Part shown: positions 7,427-15,951 of the stretch, in pieces
How positions within the stretch are numbered: the first letter of the stretch is position 1
Layout: each line of letters opens with the position of its first letter
Assembly (NCBI GenBank): GCA_964373855.1
Contig: CAYJWL010000003.1
Location: 1 to 46,556, forward strand
Length of the DNA: 46,556 nt
DNA from: CAYJWL01 sp964373855
GTDB taxonomy: Bacteria; Patescibacteriota; Andersenbacteria; UBA10190
Reading direction: 5' to 3'
Notes under the pieces: generated by a model
What the model saw: only the letters and a program-made list of their open reading frames with translations
Database searches by the model: none
Told to the model about the DNA's origin: nothing
Made by a program: the position numbers and the translations under genes

Positions 7427-9141
7427 TACGAATTCCCATACCCGCCTGGTTGCAACCCGCCGTTGCCTGGATAGCTATTCTGCGCGATTACATGACAGCG
7501 CGGGAGAAAGCGGTGCTGACGGTGTTATTACTTGTGCTCATTACCTCGGCAGTCTTTAGCGTTACTGGTTATGTTCGGCGCAATAGCCACATTGTTCCCG
7601 AAGCCGGCGGCGGTTACGTGGAAGCAGCCGTCGGCCAGCCGCGGTACATTAATCCCATTCTGGCCAGCGCCAGCGACCTTGATCTTGACCTCACCAGCCT
7701 TGTCTATTCACCGCTCTTTAAACTCAACAATAACTTTGAAATTGCCCCCTCTCTGGCCACCCATTACGAAACCTCTGAAGACCAATTAACATACACCATT
7801 TATCTGCGTCCGGGCGTGAAGTGGCATGACGGCCAGCCTTTTACCGCCGACGACGTTATCTTTACAATCCGCAGCATTCAAACTCCTGATTACGGCTCTC
7901 CCCTGCAAAGCTCATTCCAGGGAGTGACTGCTGATAAGGTTGATGATATGACCATTCAATTCAAGCTCACTCAACCCTACGCGCCGTTCCTTAATAATCT
8001 CACGATTGGCATCGCTCCCAAGCATGTGTGGGAATCAATCACGCCGAAAAATGCGGCGCTGGCCGAACAGATGCTTAAACCAGTGGGTACCGGCTCGTTT
8101 AAATTCTCGGAAATTGTCACCCGGCGCCGCACGGGGGAAATCACGAGTTACCAATTAGTCCGTAATGAGGAATACTTCGGCCCAAAGCCGCATTTAGATG
8201 AAATCACGTTTGTCTTTTTCCCAACGCAACAGGAAGCTACTGCCGCCTTGCTGGCCAATAATGTAGATGGCGTCGGCTTTTTGCCTTTGACTTCCACGGC
8301 TGATGTCAACTCGCGCAGCGCGCTGCGCATCCGCCGGATATTATTACCCCAATATTTTGGCCTTTTTTTCAATGAGATTAAAAATGAAACGCTGGGGAAT
8401 GCCGGAGTACGGTCGGCGCTGGCTCTGGCCACCGACCGCCAAGCTATCATAGACCAGGCGTTGCACGGATATGCCAAACCCCTGCACGCACCCATCCCAT
8501 CCGGCGTGTATGACTTTAATGACAATTTCCCCAGTCCTGTACACGATCCGGAAATTGCCAAGCAAAACCTGGAGGAAGCCGGCTGGAAGGATGAGAATGC
8601 AGATGGTGTGCGCGAAAAAGATGGCAAGAACCTCGAAGTGACCATCACTACCACCGACTGGGCAGAATTTGTTGCCACCGCCGAGCTGCTTAAAACGCAA
8701 TGGGAAGCTGTCGGCGCCCGCGTCAATATCCAAAGCTTCGGTGCCGGCGTCATTCAACAGACCGTTGTTGGTCCGCGCGATTATGAAATTCTCTTATATG
8801 GAGAAATTCTGGCGATTGACCCTGATCCCTATCCTTTCTGGCACTCCACCCAGACCAGGAGCCCGGGACTCAATCTGGCTCTGGTGAAAGACACGCAGAT
8901 TGATAAGTTGCTCGAAACAGCGCGGAAAACTTCAAATAAAGACGAACGGGAAGCATCCTATGTTAAATTCCAGGAACGATTTCTCGATTTGAACCCGGCA
9001 ATAATTCTTTACCAGCCGTACTACTTGGTTGCTCATCACCGCAGCGTGCGCGGCCAAACGGTCGAGTATGTCAATTTGCCTTCCGGACGGTTCAACGATA
9101 TTGAGAACTGGCATGTGAATGTGAAAAGGGTTTGGAATTGA
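7423..9141 (+). CDS. Peptide ABC transporter substrate-binding protein (SBP family 5)
   Basis: The 572-aa protein has a membrane anchor (residues about 31-50) and then the family 5 (DppA/OppA) fold. Typical stretches are YINPILASASDLDLDLTSLV, YTIYLRPGVKWHDGQPFTADDV (about 126-147), ALATDRQAIIDQAL, LEEAGWKDENADGVREKDGK and the C-terminal LNPAIILYQPYY. It would capture peptides or similar solutes outside the membrane. There is no lipobox; the anchor is an uncleaved helix. No permease or ATPase gene follows, so either the transporter is elsewhere or the protein works otherwise. Its ATG overlaps the stop of the preceding gene. Confidence 0.92.
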   Translation: MIRIPIPAWLQPAVAWIAILRDYMTAREKAVLTVLLLVLITSAVFSVTGYVRRNSHIVPEAGGGYVEAAVGQPRYINPILASASDLDLDLTSLVYSPLFKLNNNFEIAPSLATHYETSEDQLTYTIYLRPGVKWHDGQPFTADDVIFTIRSIQTPDYGSPLQSSFQGVTADKVDDMTIQFKLTQPYAPFLNNLTIGIAPKHVWESITPKNAALAEQMLKPVGTGSFKFSEIVTRRRTGEITSYQLVRNEEYFGPKPHLDEITFVFFPTQQEATAALLANNVDGVGFLPLTSTADVNSRSALRIRRILLPQYFGLFFNEIKNETLGNAGVRSALALATDRQAIIDQALHGYAKPLHAPIPSGVYDFNDNFPSPVHDPEIAKQNLEEAGWKDENADGVREKDGKNLEVTITTTDWAEFVATAELLKTQWEAVGARVNIQSFGAGVIQQTVVGPRDYEILLYGEILAIDPDPYPFWHSTQTRSPGLNLALVKDTQIDKLLETARKTSNKDEREASYVKFQERFLDLNPAIILYQPYYLVAHHRSVRGQTVEYVNLPSGRFNDIENWHVNVKRVWN

Positions 9142-9144
9142 TGG

Positions 9145-9244
9145 TTGGTAATCAGTAATCGGTAACTGGTAATTAGTACCAATTTGCTTCGACAGCTGCT
9201 CTATATGATTTACCAATTACCAATTACGAGTTACTAATTACTAC
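9145..9244. repeat. AT-rich inverted repeat after the SBP gene
   Basis: The left arm (about 9146-9178) has GGTAATCAGTAATCGG-type units and the right arm (about 9210-9244) ACCAATTACCAATTACGAG-type units, complementary over most of their length. The element fills the intergenic gap and may act as a terminator-like stem. It resembles 4203-4286 in architecture, not in sequence. Confidence 0.65.
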
Positions 9245-9250
9245 AAACCT

Positions 9251-10261
9251 ATGCGCGACGTCATTCTAAAATCTCCCGAGCAAATTACTCACTCGCTTGA
9301 GGTCAACAAAGATGTCCGCGTTGACGGCGATTTCGATTCAATTATTTTGGCAGGTATGGGTGGCAGCGGGCACCCGGGTGATTTACTGAACGCTTTGGGA
9401 TTGAGCCTAAGACCGCTCTATGTGCACCGTAATTACAATTTGCCGCTCGACTATCTGGCGCACATCGGCCTTACCAAGCCGCTGGTAGTAGCTAGTTCGT
9501 ATTCAGGAAACACAGAAGAAACCCTATCGGCCTATGAGATGGCAAAAAAGAACGGCCTCGCGATCATGGGCAGCGCCGCCGGAGGGATGCTAAAGGCGTG
9601 GTGCAAAAAGGATAATGCCCCGTTCTGTCTCATTGATTACTCCGACATGCAGCCTCGGCACACCTTGTTCGCCGCGTTTACTGGCATTGCCACGGCTCTC
9701 AAAAACAGCGGATTGACAGATGATATAGAACAAGAACTTACGCGCGTTGAGATTGCCCTTACGCAGACTGCACCAACCTTGGAAGAGACGGCCAAAGCGC
9801 TCGCGCAAAAAATAAAAGGCAAAGTGCCGGTATTCTGCGCGAGCGACAATTTGGGCTTTGCGGCCAAGAACTTTAAGATTCAAACGAACGAAAACGCCAA
9901 GCACCCGGCCTTCTGGAGCACGTTTCCCGAGCTCAATCACAACGAAATGATCGGCTTCAGCCGGCTGGCTGAAATGAAAAATCCAGGCAGTTTTTTTGTA
10001 CTGCTCATCCGCGATCCGGCTGATCACCCCCGCAACAAAGCCCGGATGGATGTCACCGCTGACCTCTACCGCCAATGGGGAGTAACGGTTGAAGAATATA
10101 CGGCTCAAGGTGAATCGCTCCTCGAAAAAATACTTTCTACCGTTACATTTGGCCTGTGGACTTCATACTTCTTGGCGCTCGAATACAATATCGATCCGGT
10201 GCCGGTGGAAGGAGTTGAATCGTTTAAAACAAAACTGAAGGAAACCACAGGAGACGCATAA
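9251..10261 (+). CDS. Bifunctional phosphoglucose/phosphomannose isomerase
   Basis: This SIS-fold enzyme interconverts glucose-6-phosphate or mannose-6-phosphate with fructose-6-phosphate in the cytoplasm. The protein is 336 aa, the normal length for the bifunctional family. Visible motifs are AGMGGSGHPGDLL (34-46), SSYSGNTEETLS (82-93) for phosphate binding, PELNHNEMIGF (about 226-236) with the catalytic Glu and His region, and the C-terminal DPVPVEGVESFK. It feeds the phosphohexomutase and Zwf-Gnd genes that follow within 10 kb. A hairpin terminator follows its stop. Confidence 0.93.
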   Translation: MRDVILKSPEQITHSLEVNKDVRVDGDFDSIILAGMGGSGHPGDLLNALGLSLRPLYVHRNYNLPLDYLAHIGLTKPLVVASSYSGNTEETLSAYEMAKKNGLAIMGSAAGGMLKAWCKKDNAPFCLIDYSDMQPRHTLFAAFTGIATALKNSGLTDDIEQELTRVEIALTQTAPTLEETAKALAQKIKGKVPVFCASDNLGFAAKNFKIQTNENAKHPAFWSTFPELNHNEMIGFSRLAEMKNPGSFFVLLIRDPADHPRNKARMDVTADLYRQWGVTVEEYTAQGESLLEKILSTVTFGLWTSYFLALEYNIDPVPVEGVESFKTKLKETTGDA

Positions 10262-10320
10262 CCTCTGCCCCAACACTGGACTGCCTGAGCTGTCGCTCTG
10301 TAGCTGCAGCTCGGGCCAAT

Positions 10321-10355
10321 AAAACACCCATCTTACTTGCTATAAGAGGTGTTTT
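10321..10355 (+). terminator. Terminator after the isomerase gene
   Basis: AAAACACC (10321-10328) pairs with GGTGTTTT (10348-10355), with inner TCTTA/TAAGA pairing. The A and T ends allow use in both directions. A second hairpin (GAGCTG...CAGCTC) lies at about 10287-10314. Confidence 0.65.
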
Positions 10356-10428
10356 GCGTTATAGTGGAACTCCAAATCTAGTCGGTCTGGATGTTGATCA
10401 TTGTCAATCAAATACAAGGAATATCAGA

Positions 10429-11391
10429 ATGCTCGCCCCATCAGTCAGCCTGTTCACATCCGGGCTGCGCATCGGCGATATACAACAATATCGCAATCTG
10501 GCGTGTGCCCCTCTCATGCTCGATTCCAGAATCGAGGAGAACCCTGAACAGTACGGCTTCATCACCGAGGCGCTTACACAAGAAACTCTGTCAATTACTG
10601 AAACAACTACCCAAGATCCCTCGGTGCACACTCTCGACGTCGATAATAGCGGCCAGGAGCCGGTCTTCGCCCCGGCCGGCACGTATCTTGAGGGCGGCGG
10701 GCAAGACCGGATGATTGCAGTGAGTATCGTTATCCTGCCTCGCTGCAAAGGTAAGCTGCCGGCATACTGCGTGGAAGCTCACCGCTGGAATCCAACCAGA
10801 GGCAGAAAGTTCAAGACGCCCAAGCAAGGCACATTAAGCGGTGCAACCCTGGCGGCTGGGATCGAAACACAACAGTACAGCATCTGGGACACTATCGATG
10901 AATCAATATTCGGCCTCCAAACCCATTCAGGATCCTCACGCTTGGGCGATGTGCTTGAGCAATCCGGCAACCAGTTGGAGCCCTACCTTAAGGCTCTCAA
11001 ACTGGAGAATTTGCCTGATCGTGCCGTTGGCATGGCATCCGTTATTTATCAGGCACGGCGGCATCCGTTTTTTATAAAGATGCTACGGCTGCTTGACGTC
11101 TTCGGCAGCGGGCAACTTTTTCAAAAGGTTTACGAAGGGCTGCTGGAAAGTGTCGCGCTGTCCGCTGCCACTTATGGCTGGCAAAATGAATCAGACAGTT
11201 GCCAGCTTGAGACAGTATCAACAACCATGCATAACATGCTCATGCAGCTCCGCTCTCCGGAAGTCGAGGTTACCGGGCAGGCAACAGATATCAACCGCGG
11301 CCAGCTCCTTGAAGGCCGAGCCAGCGACGGCAGCGCGGTTACCTTCCTTGTCGATCAAAACTACCTTGTGCACGCCATGCTGCGCGGGTAG
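10429..11391 (+). CDS. ARPP-1 domain (DUF6569) protein
   Basis: The start at 10429 (MLAPSVSLF) is chosen because AAGGA stands 9 bases upstream; an in-frame start at 10354 would lie in the terminator of the preceding gene. The 320-residue sequence matches my memory of the ARPP-1/DUF6569 family: YRNLACAPLML, then an ALTQETLSITE segment, a V..LDVDN module, a GTYLEGGGQDRM segment and a CVEAHRW segment. The family name comes from its association with ADP-ribosyl-glycohydrolase and phosphatase genes; its biochemical role is unknown. It has no signal peptide. A strong terminator follows directly. Confidence 0.75.
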   Translation: MLAPSVSLFTSGLRIGDIQQYRNLACAPLMLDSRIEENPEQYGFITEALTQETLSITETTTQDPSVHTLDVDNSGQEPVFAPAGTYLEGGGQDRMIAVSIVILPRCKGKLPAYCVEAHRWNPTRGRKFKTPKQGTLSGATLAAGIETQQYSIWDTIDESIFGLQTHSGSSRLGDVLEQSGNQLEPYLKALKLENLPDRAVGMASVIYQARRHPFFIKMLRLLDVFGSGQLFQKVYEGLLESVALSAATYGWQNESDSCQLETVSTTMHNMLMQLRSPEVEVTGQATDINRGQLLEGRASDGSAVTFLVDQNYLVHAMLRG

Positions 11392-11400
11392 TTTCTCCCA

Positions 11401-11429
11401 CCGGCCGGTGTCGAACCGGGCGGTTTTTT
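11401..11429 (+). terminator. Rho-independent terminator
   Basis: CCGGCCGGT and ACCGGGCGG pair around GTCGA and are followed by TTTTTT (11424-11429). It ends the ARPP-1 transcript before the tRNA genes. Confidence 0.85.
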
Positions 11430-11468
11430 ATTGTCATCTTCCCAAAAAGTTTGTACGTTCACCTAACA

Positions 11469-11552
11469 GGGGATGTGGCGGAATTGGTAGACGCGCAGCG
11501 TTCAGAGCGCTGTGGGCGAAAGTTCGTGGAGGTTCGAGTCCTCTCATCCCCA
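11469..11552 (+). tRNA. tRNA-Leu (CAG)
   Basis: The 84-nt class II tRNA has acceptor arms GGGGATG and CATCCCC, the anticodon loop TTCAGAG (anticodon CAG), a long variable arm (GTGGGCGAAAGTTCGT region) and the T loop GGTTCGAGTCC. The discriminator base is A and CCA is not encoded. Confidence 0.95.
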
Positions 11553-11565
11553 CTAAAATTTAAGA

Positions 11566-11637
11566 GGGCGCATAGCTCAGTGGCAGAGCGTTCGGTTCAC
11601 ATCCGAAAGGCCTCAGGTTCGAACCCTGATGCGCCCA
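11566..11637 (+). tRNA. tRNA-Val (CAC)
   Basis: The 72-nt cloverleaf has acceptor arms GGGCGCA and TGCGCCC, an anticodon stem TTCGG/CCGAA with loop TTCACAT (anticodon CAC) and a T arm AGGTTCGAACCCT. CCA is not encoded. It follows tRNA-Leu by 13 bases, so both are probably cotranscribed. Confidence 0.95.
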
Positions 11638-11700
11638 CTCCTCAACGCGGCCTTCACTTCGCGATTAGATATATACCTCTCAATCTCTTGCGGCGAGGAA

Positions 11701-11728
11701 CCCTGAGCGAGCGAAGCGAGTCGAAGGG
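11701..11728. repeat. Short dispersed palindrome (CCCTGAGCGAGCGAAGCGAG type)
   Basis: This quasi-palindromic 28-mer begins CCCTGAGC and ends GTCGAAGGG. Related words recur at 12036-12071 and 29545-29640. Such TCGAAGGG/CCCTGAGC elements are widespread intergenic repeats in environmental bacterial genomes. Confidence 0.6.
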
Positions 11729-11756
11729 CTTTCCTTAAGCGGCAGGCGAAGAGAAT

Positions 11757-11785
11757 TTGACAATAGCAGCCCCTTCTGCTACACT
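11757..11785 (+). promoter_or_regulatory. Strong promoter of the RNase J leader
   Basis: A perfect TTGACA (11757-11762), a 17-base spacer and TACACT (11780-11785). Transcription would begin near 11792, leaving a leader of about 340 nt before the RNase J start. Confidence 0.7.
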
Positions 11786-11791
11786 TTATCT

Positions 11792-12133
11792 AGGTTAGGA
11801 GCTTCTGTATCCGAAACTATCAAATCAATGAGTCATTTGGCTATATCGGTCTTTTTGGTGTAAACCTGCTTGAGCAGCGTTTTTGAGCTGTATATCGTAA
11901 GTAAGTTTTACGATCTATTCTCAAAATCGCTATTCCTCTAGGAACTTCATTTTGTAATTCACGATCAGGAACATACGGACGAGCCGGCCTCCGGCCACCA
12001 TCACTCTATTTATCTTGATTATCTCATATCAAGCTACGACAAGCTCAGAAAGACCCTGAGCAAGGTCGAAGGGCCACAGATCATCGTTTTATCTGCGGCA
12101 CCATTAAATCTTAATTAACACGTAATACTCTTC
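11792..12133 (+). promoter_or_regulatory. Long structured 5' leader of the RNase J gene
   Basis: No ORF with coding character is seen in these 340 bases. A clear stem-loop lies at 11881-11926: TTTTGAG pairs with CTCAAAA and, inside it, ATCGTAA pairs with TTACGAT around GTAAGTT. A second stem (GCCGGCC/GGCC) lies near 11984 and a dispersed palindrome at 12036-12071. Long leaders that let an RNase control its own mRNA are known for RNase E; a similar role here is inference. A separate small RNA is the main alternative. Confidence 0.45.
12036..12071. repeat. Short dispersed palindrome (CGACAAGCTCAG type)
   Basis: CGACAAGCTCAG (12037-12048) pairs imperfectly with CTGAGCAAGGTCG (12056-12068). It belongs to the same general repeat class as 11701-11728 and 29545-29640. 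Confidence 0.6.
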
Positions 12134-14134
12134 ATGAACTCTGCTACGATCCCCAGTCCTCCGCCTATCCGGCCAGCTTCGACAGGTACACGTAAAGTCA
12201 CCTCAAGGCCGGCCCCTCCAGCAAAAAGCATAACTTCTCAAGAATCGCGGCGTCATACAGGACGCCCGCCTGTGCGCGGTCATAATCCCCTTCGGCGAGG
12301 CGACAGCCCCCCTGCGCGTGGTCCTCGTTCCTTTGGCGGGGGCCGCCGCGGTGGTCCTCCCCGAGGCGATCGCCGCCGGGGCCGCGGACGTAACAATGGC
12401 ATTCATTTCGGCCCGCCGCGCAGCAATGATATTCCGAACATCAAACAACCGCCACGCAATCCGGACGGCATGTATCTTATTCCCTTGGGCGGACTTGAAG
12501 AAATCGGCCGCAATTCTGCCGCCGTGGAATACAAAGGCGACCTTGTCATGATCGATCTGGGTTTAATGTTCCCGAATGAGAACATGTACGGCATCGATTA
12601 CATCATTCCCGATATCTCCCCGCTTTCCGGCAAAGAAAAAAACGTCAAGGGGGTTATCATCACCCACGCTCATTATGATCACTTCGGCGGCGTGCCTCAC
12701 TTACTGCCCAAACTCGGCAACCCGCCCATTTTCGGATCTGAATTCACCATGAAACTGGTGGAAAAACGTCAAGCGGAATTTCCGGAATACGCTAAGCCGA
12801 AGGTGAACGTGGTCAAGCCCCGGGAAAAATTCATGCTGGGCAAATTCGAAATAGAAACTTTCCACGTGAATCATTCTGTTCCTAATGCTTTCGGCGTTGT
12901 TGTGCGCACGCCCGCCGGCGCTATCGCCTTTACCGGTGACTTCAAATTCGACCAGCAACCGGTCAATGATCTTCCGGCCGATGAAGATCACCTCAAAGAT
13001 ATCGGCAGCCGCGGCGTAACCGTCCTCTACACCGACTCCACCGGCGCTGAACGGGAAGGACATTCATTATCCGAAGCGGTTGTGGAATCAAACCTGGAGA
13101 AGATTTTTCAGGCCCATCCCAACCAGCGCATCATTGCGGCCACCTTTTCTTCGATGATCGATCGTTTGCAACAAATGATGTCGATGGCGGAACGGTTTGG
13201 ACGGAAAGTCGCTATCGATGGTTATTCCATGAAAACAAACGTGGCCATCGCTCGTGAGATAGGCTTCATGGATTACAAGCCAGAAACCATTATCAGCACT
13301 GAAGAAAGCACGAACTTGCCGCCCGGCCGGGTGCTTGTGTTATGCACCGGCGCCCAGGGCGAGGATAACGCCGTCTTAATGAGAATTGTCAGCAAAGAGC
13401 ATAAGTCGCTCGAGTTGCAGGCGGGCGATGTCGTGATCTTCTCTTCGTCTGTTATTCCCGGCAATGAGGCTTCCGTCCAGCTGGTGAAAGATCAAATCTA
13501 CAAGCAAGGGGCCGAAGTCATTCACTATAAAATGATGGATATTCATTCCGGAGGCCACGGCCATCGGGATGATCTGCAGCACATGATAAATCTGGTGCAG
13601 CCCAAATACCTGGTGCCCGCCCACGGCTATTTCAGCTTCCGCGCCGAGCACGCCCGTATGGCGGTTGATAATGGCTTTCCGCGAAGCAATATCATGCTGC
13701 CGGCCAACGGCGAGGTCGTTGAAATTGTCGACCATAAAGCCCGCTTGAGCGGTGAGAAATATGATATTAAGCATGTCATGGTTGACGGCTTGGGCGTCGG
13801 CGATATTGGCAATGTCGTGCTGCGCGACCGGCAAGTGCTGGCCTCTGACGGCATGGTTGTAATCATCGCTACGGTAGATGGCCGGCGCGGTGATATTATC
13901 GGCGAGCCTGATCTTATCTCCCGCGGTTTTATCTATATGAAAGAGCAGCAGCAGTTGATCAGCGATACGCGTAAGAAAGTCCGGCAAGTGATTCAAAAAC
14001 ACATGGGCAAGCGGCGCAATGGCGGCCTTAACTGGACGCACATCAAAGCCGGCGTGCGCGATGATATCGGCCAGTTTCTTTTTCAGCGCACCGAACGCCG
14101 CCCGATGGTACTGCCGGTGATTGTCGAGGTGTAA
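12134..14134 (+). CDS. rnj: Ribonuclease J with an Arg/Gly/Pro-rich N-terminal extension
   Basis: RNase J is a metallo-beta-lactamase/beta-CASP ribonuclease with 5'-3' exo- and endonuclease activity in RNA turnover. The zinc site HAHYDHFGG is at residues 178-186, with further metal ligands in FHVNHSVPNAFG and FTGDFKFD. The beta-CASP part carries TGAQGEDNAVL, HSGGHGHRDDL and VPAHGYFSF, followed by the C-terminal domain. The first 110 residues are an unstructured RGG-like tail rich in Arg, Gly and Pro, which may bind RNA. At 666 aa it is longer than the roughly 555-aa Bacillus enzyme mainly because of this tail. A long leader precedes it and a palindromic repeat follows it. Confidence 0.95.
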   Translation: MNSATIPSPPPIRPASTGTRKVTSRPAPPAKSITSQESRRHTGRPPVRGHNPLRRGDSPPARGPRSFGGGRRGGPPRGDRRRGRGRNNGIHFGPPRSNDIPNIKQPPRNPDGMYLIPLGGLEEIGRNSAAVEYKGDLVMIDLGLMFPNENMYGIDYIIPDISPLSGKEKNVKGVIITHAHYDHFGGVPHLLPKLGNPPIFGSEFTMKLVEKRQAEFPEYAKPKVNVVKPREKFMLGKFEIETFHVNHSVPNAFGVVVRTPAGAIAFTGDFKFDQQPVNDLPADEDHLKDIGSRGVTVLYTDSTGAEREGHSLSEAVVESNLEKIFQAHPNQRIIAATFSSMIDRLQQMMSMAERFGRKVAIDGYSMKTNVAIAREIGFMDYKPETIISTEESTNLPPGRVLVLCTGAQGEDNAVLMRIVSKEHKSLELQAGDVVIFSSSVIPGNEASVQLVKDQIYKQGAEVIHYKMMDIHSGGHGHRDDLQHMINLVQPKYLVPAHGYFSFRAEHARMAVDNGFPRSNIMLPANGEVVEIVDHKARLSGEKYDIKHVMVDGLGVGDIGNVVLRDRQVLASDGMVVIIATVDGRRGDIIGEPDLISRGFIYMKEQQQLISDTRKKVRQVIQKHMGKRRNGGLNWTHIKAGVRDDIGQFLFQRTERRPMVLPVIVEV

Positions 14135-14138
14135 CCTA

Positions 14139-14213
14139 GCGCGGGTCCTGTCCGCGTCTTCACCCCCACAAGGTGCTCATTTCATTGCGCGCCTTGTGGG
14201 GGACCCCCGCCGC
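14139..14213 (+). repeat. REP-like palindromic element, copy A
   Basis: CCCCCACAAGG pairs with CCTTGTGGGGG around a loop containing TGCTCATTTCATTGCGC. The element is preceded by GCGCGGGTCCTGTCCGCGTCTTCA. The same arrangement recurs in opposite orientation at 18144-18222. Each copy lies directly 3' of a gene and is oriented with it, so it may also act as a terminator. Confidence 0.75.
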
Positions 14214-14273
14214 ACCACCCGCGCGGCTGTTTTGCTAGCCTGTGCCAGAAAAAAACGATAAGCTAAAACTATT

Positions 14274-15281
14274 ATGAACTTGCCCTCAAACAAAGTGATC
14301 CTCTCCGGCATTCAGCCTTCCGGAATGCTGCATCTGGGAAATTATCTCGGCGCCGTTATGCAGTGGGTGAAGCTGCAGGCGGATAACACCGCCTATTACT
14401 GTATTGTCGATGAACATGCCATCACGGCTGATTATGAGCCCAAAGATTTGCCTGATCGCGTGATGGATGCGGCCGCGCTTTACATTGCCTGCGGCGTTGA
14501 TCCGGAAAAAAGCACTATCTTTGTGCAATCGCACGTGCCGGCGCATACCGAACTCGGCTGGTTGCTGGGCACGATTACTCGCCTAGGCGAACTGCGCCGC
14601 ATGACGCAGTTCAAAGACAAAGCCAAAAAACAAACGCATGGCAAAAATGCCGAGGAATCCAGCTTAGGCTTGTTTGCTTATCCCGTCCTGCAAGCGGCAG
14701 ACATCCTGCTGTACCAGGCTGATCTAGTACCCGTCGGTGAAGACCAGGTGCAGCATATTGAAATTACACGTGATATCGCCGAGCGCTTTAATAATCGTTT
14801 TGGTAAGGTTTTTACAATTCCCGAAGCCTACATCAATAAAAACACCGCCCGGATCATGTCGCTGACCGATCCGGATGAAAAAATGAGCAAAAGCGATCAG
14901 GCTAAAAGCTATATTGCCCTGACCGATTCGCCCGACAACATCCGCAGAAAAATCGGCAGCGCTGTCACGGAAAGCAAGCCAGTTATCTCCTTCGAAAAGA
15001 GCGGCCCGGCCGTGGCCAACCTGCTGACTATCTATCTTGCCTTAAGCGGCCAGACAGAGAAGGATATCGAGGCAGCCTTTGCCGATAAAGGACACAAAGA
15101 ATTCAAAGAGGCATTATCAGCACTTGTCATTACCGCCCTGACTCCAATCCGCGAAACCTACGAGGCCATCCGCCAGGATGACACTGAATTGCGCGTCATT
15201 CTCGGCCGCGGTATGCACGTGGCGCAGGAGGTGGCGAACCAGACGCTCCACCAGGTCAAAGAAAAAATGGGATTGATATAA
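14274..15281 (+). CDS. trpS: Tryptophanyl-tRNA synthetase
   Basis: This class I aminoacyl-tRNA synthetase charges tRNA-Trp. The 335-aa protein is of normal bacterial length. It has the HIGH-type motif as MLHLGNYLG (18-26), the conserved SGIQPSG just before it, the substrate-pocket segment DLVPVGEDQVQHIE and the KMSKS motif as DEKMSKSDQ (about residues 201-209). The start ATG at 14274 gives the family N-terminus directly. It converges on a minus-strand gene and shares a terminator region with it. Confidence 0.97.
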   Translation: MNLPSNKVILSGIQPSGMLHLGNYLGAVMQWVKLQADNTAYYCIVDEHAITADYEPKDLPDRVMDAAALYIACGVDPEKSTIFVQSHVPAHTELGWLLGTITRLGELRRMTQFKDKAKKQTHGKNAEESSLGLFAYPVLQAADILLYQADLVPVGEDQVQHIEITRDIAERFNNRFGKVFTIPEAYINKNTARIMSLTDPDEKMSKSDQAKSYIALTDSPDNIRRKIGSAVTESKPVISFEKSGPAVANLLTIYLALSGQTEKDIEAAFADKGHKEFKEALSALVITALTPIRETYEAIRQDDTELRVILGRGMHVAQEVANQTLHQVKEKMGLI

Positions 15282-15292
15282 CTCGACCTTAA

Positions 15293-15322
15293 AAAAATAC
15301 CCTGCCGTCTCATGCAGCAGGG
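15293..15322 (-). terminator. Rho-independent terminator of the 15346-15813 gene
   Basis: On the minus strand CCCTGC...GCAGGG is followed by TATTTTTTT. The hairpin (15300-15322) also lies downstream of trpS, so it may serve both converging genes. Confidence 0.8.
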
Positions 15323-15345
15323 AAAATATCTCCAGCCACCGTTTT

Positions 15346-15813
15346 TTATTGCCGGATGGCAACCTGATCGGGGCCCACATGGCAGGGCTCCCAAGGCACC
15401 CCCTGAATTCTTATGAGTGCAGTTGAAGTTTTCCAGCGGACATCGCCACCAATCTTCTCTTCCCAATGGCTCCTCACGCTCACATAGATCTCATTATCTC
15501 TGTCCACCGGAGCATAAACTTTGCTCTGAGCGTTTTGTGTGTTATTTAGCACCGACAAAATGATAGCCATGGCGTTGGGCAACGTCGTGTCCGAGTCAAT
15601 GAGATATCTTTTATCGACGTCTTCCGGCAACAGCCCTGGCCTATCCTTTTGTCCCATAATAAAAACAAAGTAGTCTGCTTCGTCCAGGCCGTTGAAGTAG
15701 CACGGTATCACGTAACTCATCATGAAGTACCGCCAGCTTCCAGCTGTGACGATCCAAGCACATACCGACAAAATCATGTAAGCAACAGCAACCAGATGGA
15801 GCTTCTTTTTCAT
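15346..15813 (-). CDS. Secreted or membrane-anchored hypothetical protein, 155 aa
   Basis: The start at 15813 (MKKKLHLVAV) is supported by GGAGG 9 bases upstream; a longer in-frame start lacks a site. The N-terminus is a typical signal or anchor: three lysines, then a hydrophobic helix (residues 5-25). The rest is soluble, ends with two cysteine-containing turns and has no family I recognise. The gene has its own terminator and no obvious partner. Confidence 0.65.
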   Translation of the reverse strand: MKKKLHLVAVAYMILSVCAWIVTAGSWRYFMMSYVIPCYFNGLDEADYFVFIMGQKDRPGLLPEDVDKRYLIDSDTTLPNAMAIILSVLNNTQNAQSKVYAPVDRDNEIYVSVRSHWEEKIGGDVRWKTSTALIRIQGVPWEPCHVGPDQVAIRQ

Positions 15814-15951
15814 TGCTATATCCTCCAATGAGAGGTGATAAATTTCCAAATTGTTCAGTGTACCAGCGCTTTCTTCGTAGCACTTTCATTCCGCGAAGAC
15901 AATGCTACGCGGGGGTGGACAGCAATTTTAAAGTAGGCAACTATACCCTAT

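Noticed and set aside
11641..12133. Known structured RNA (tmRNA, RNase P RNA, SRP RNA or 6S RNA)
   Set aside because: None of the conserved cores of these RNAs could be recognised in the stretch.
12134..12460. The basic N-terminal part of RNase J as a separate gene or false extension
   Set aside because: The frame is continuous and no internal start with a better ribosome site was found; basic RNase J tails are common in this group.
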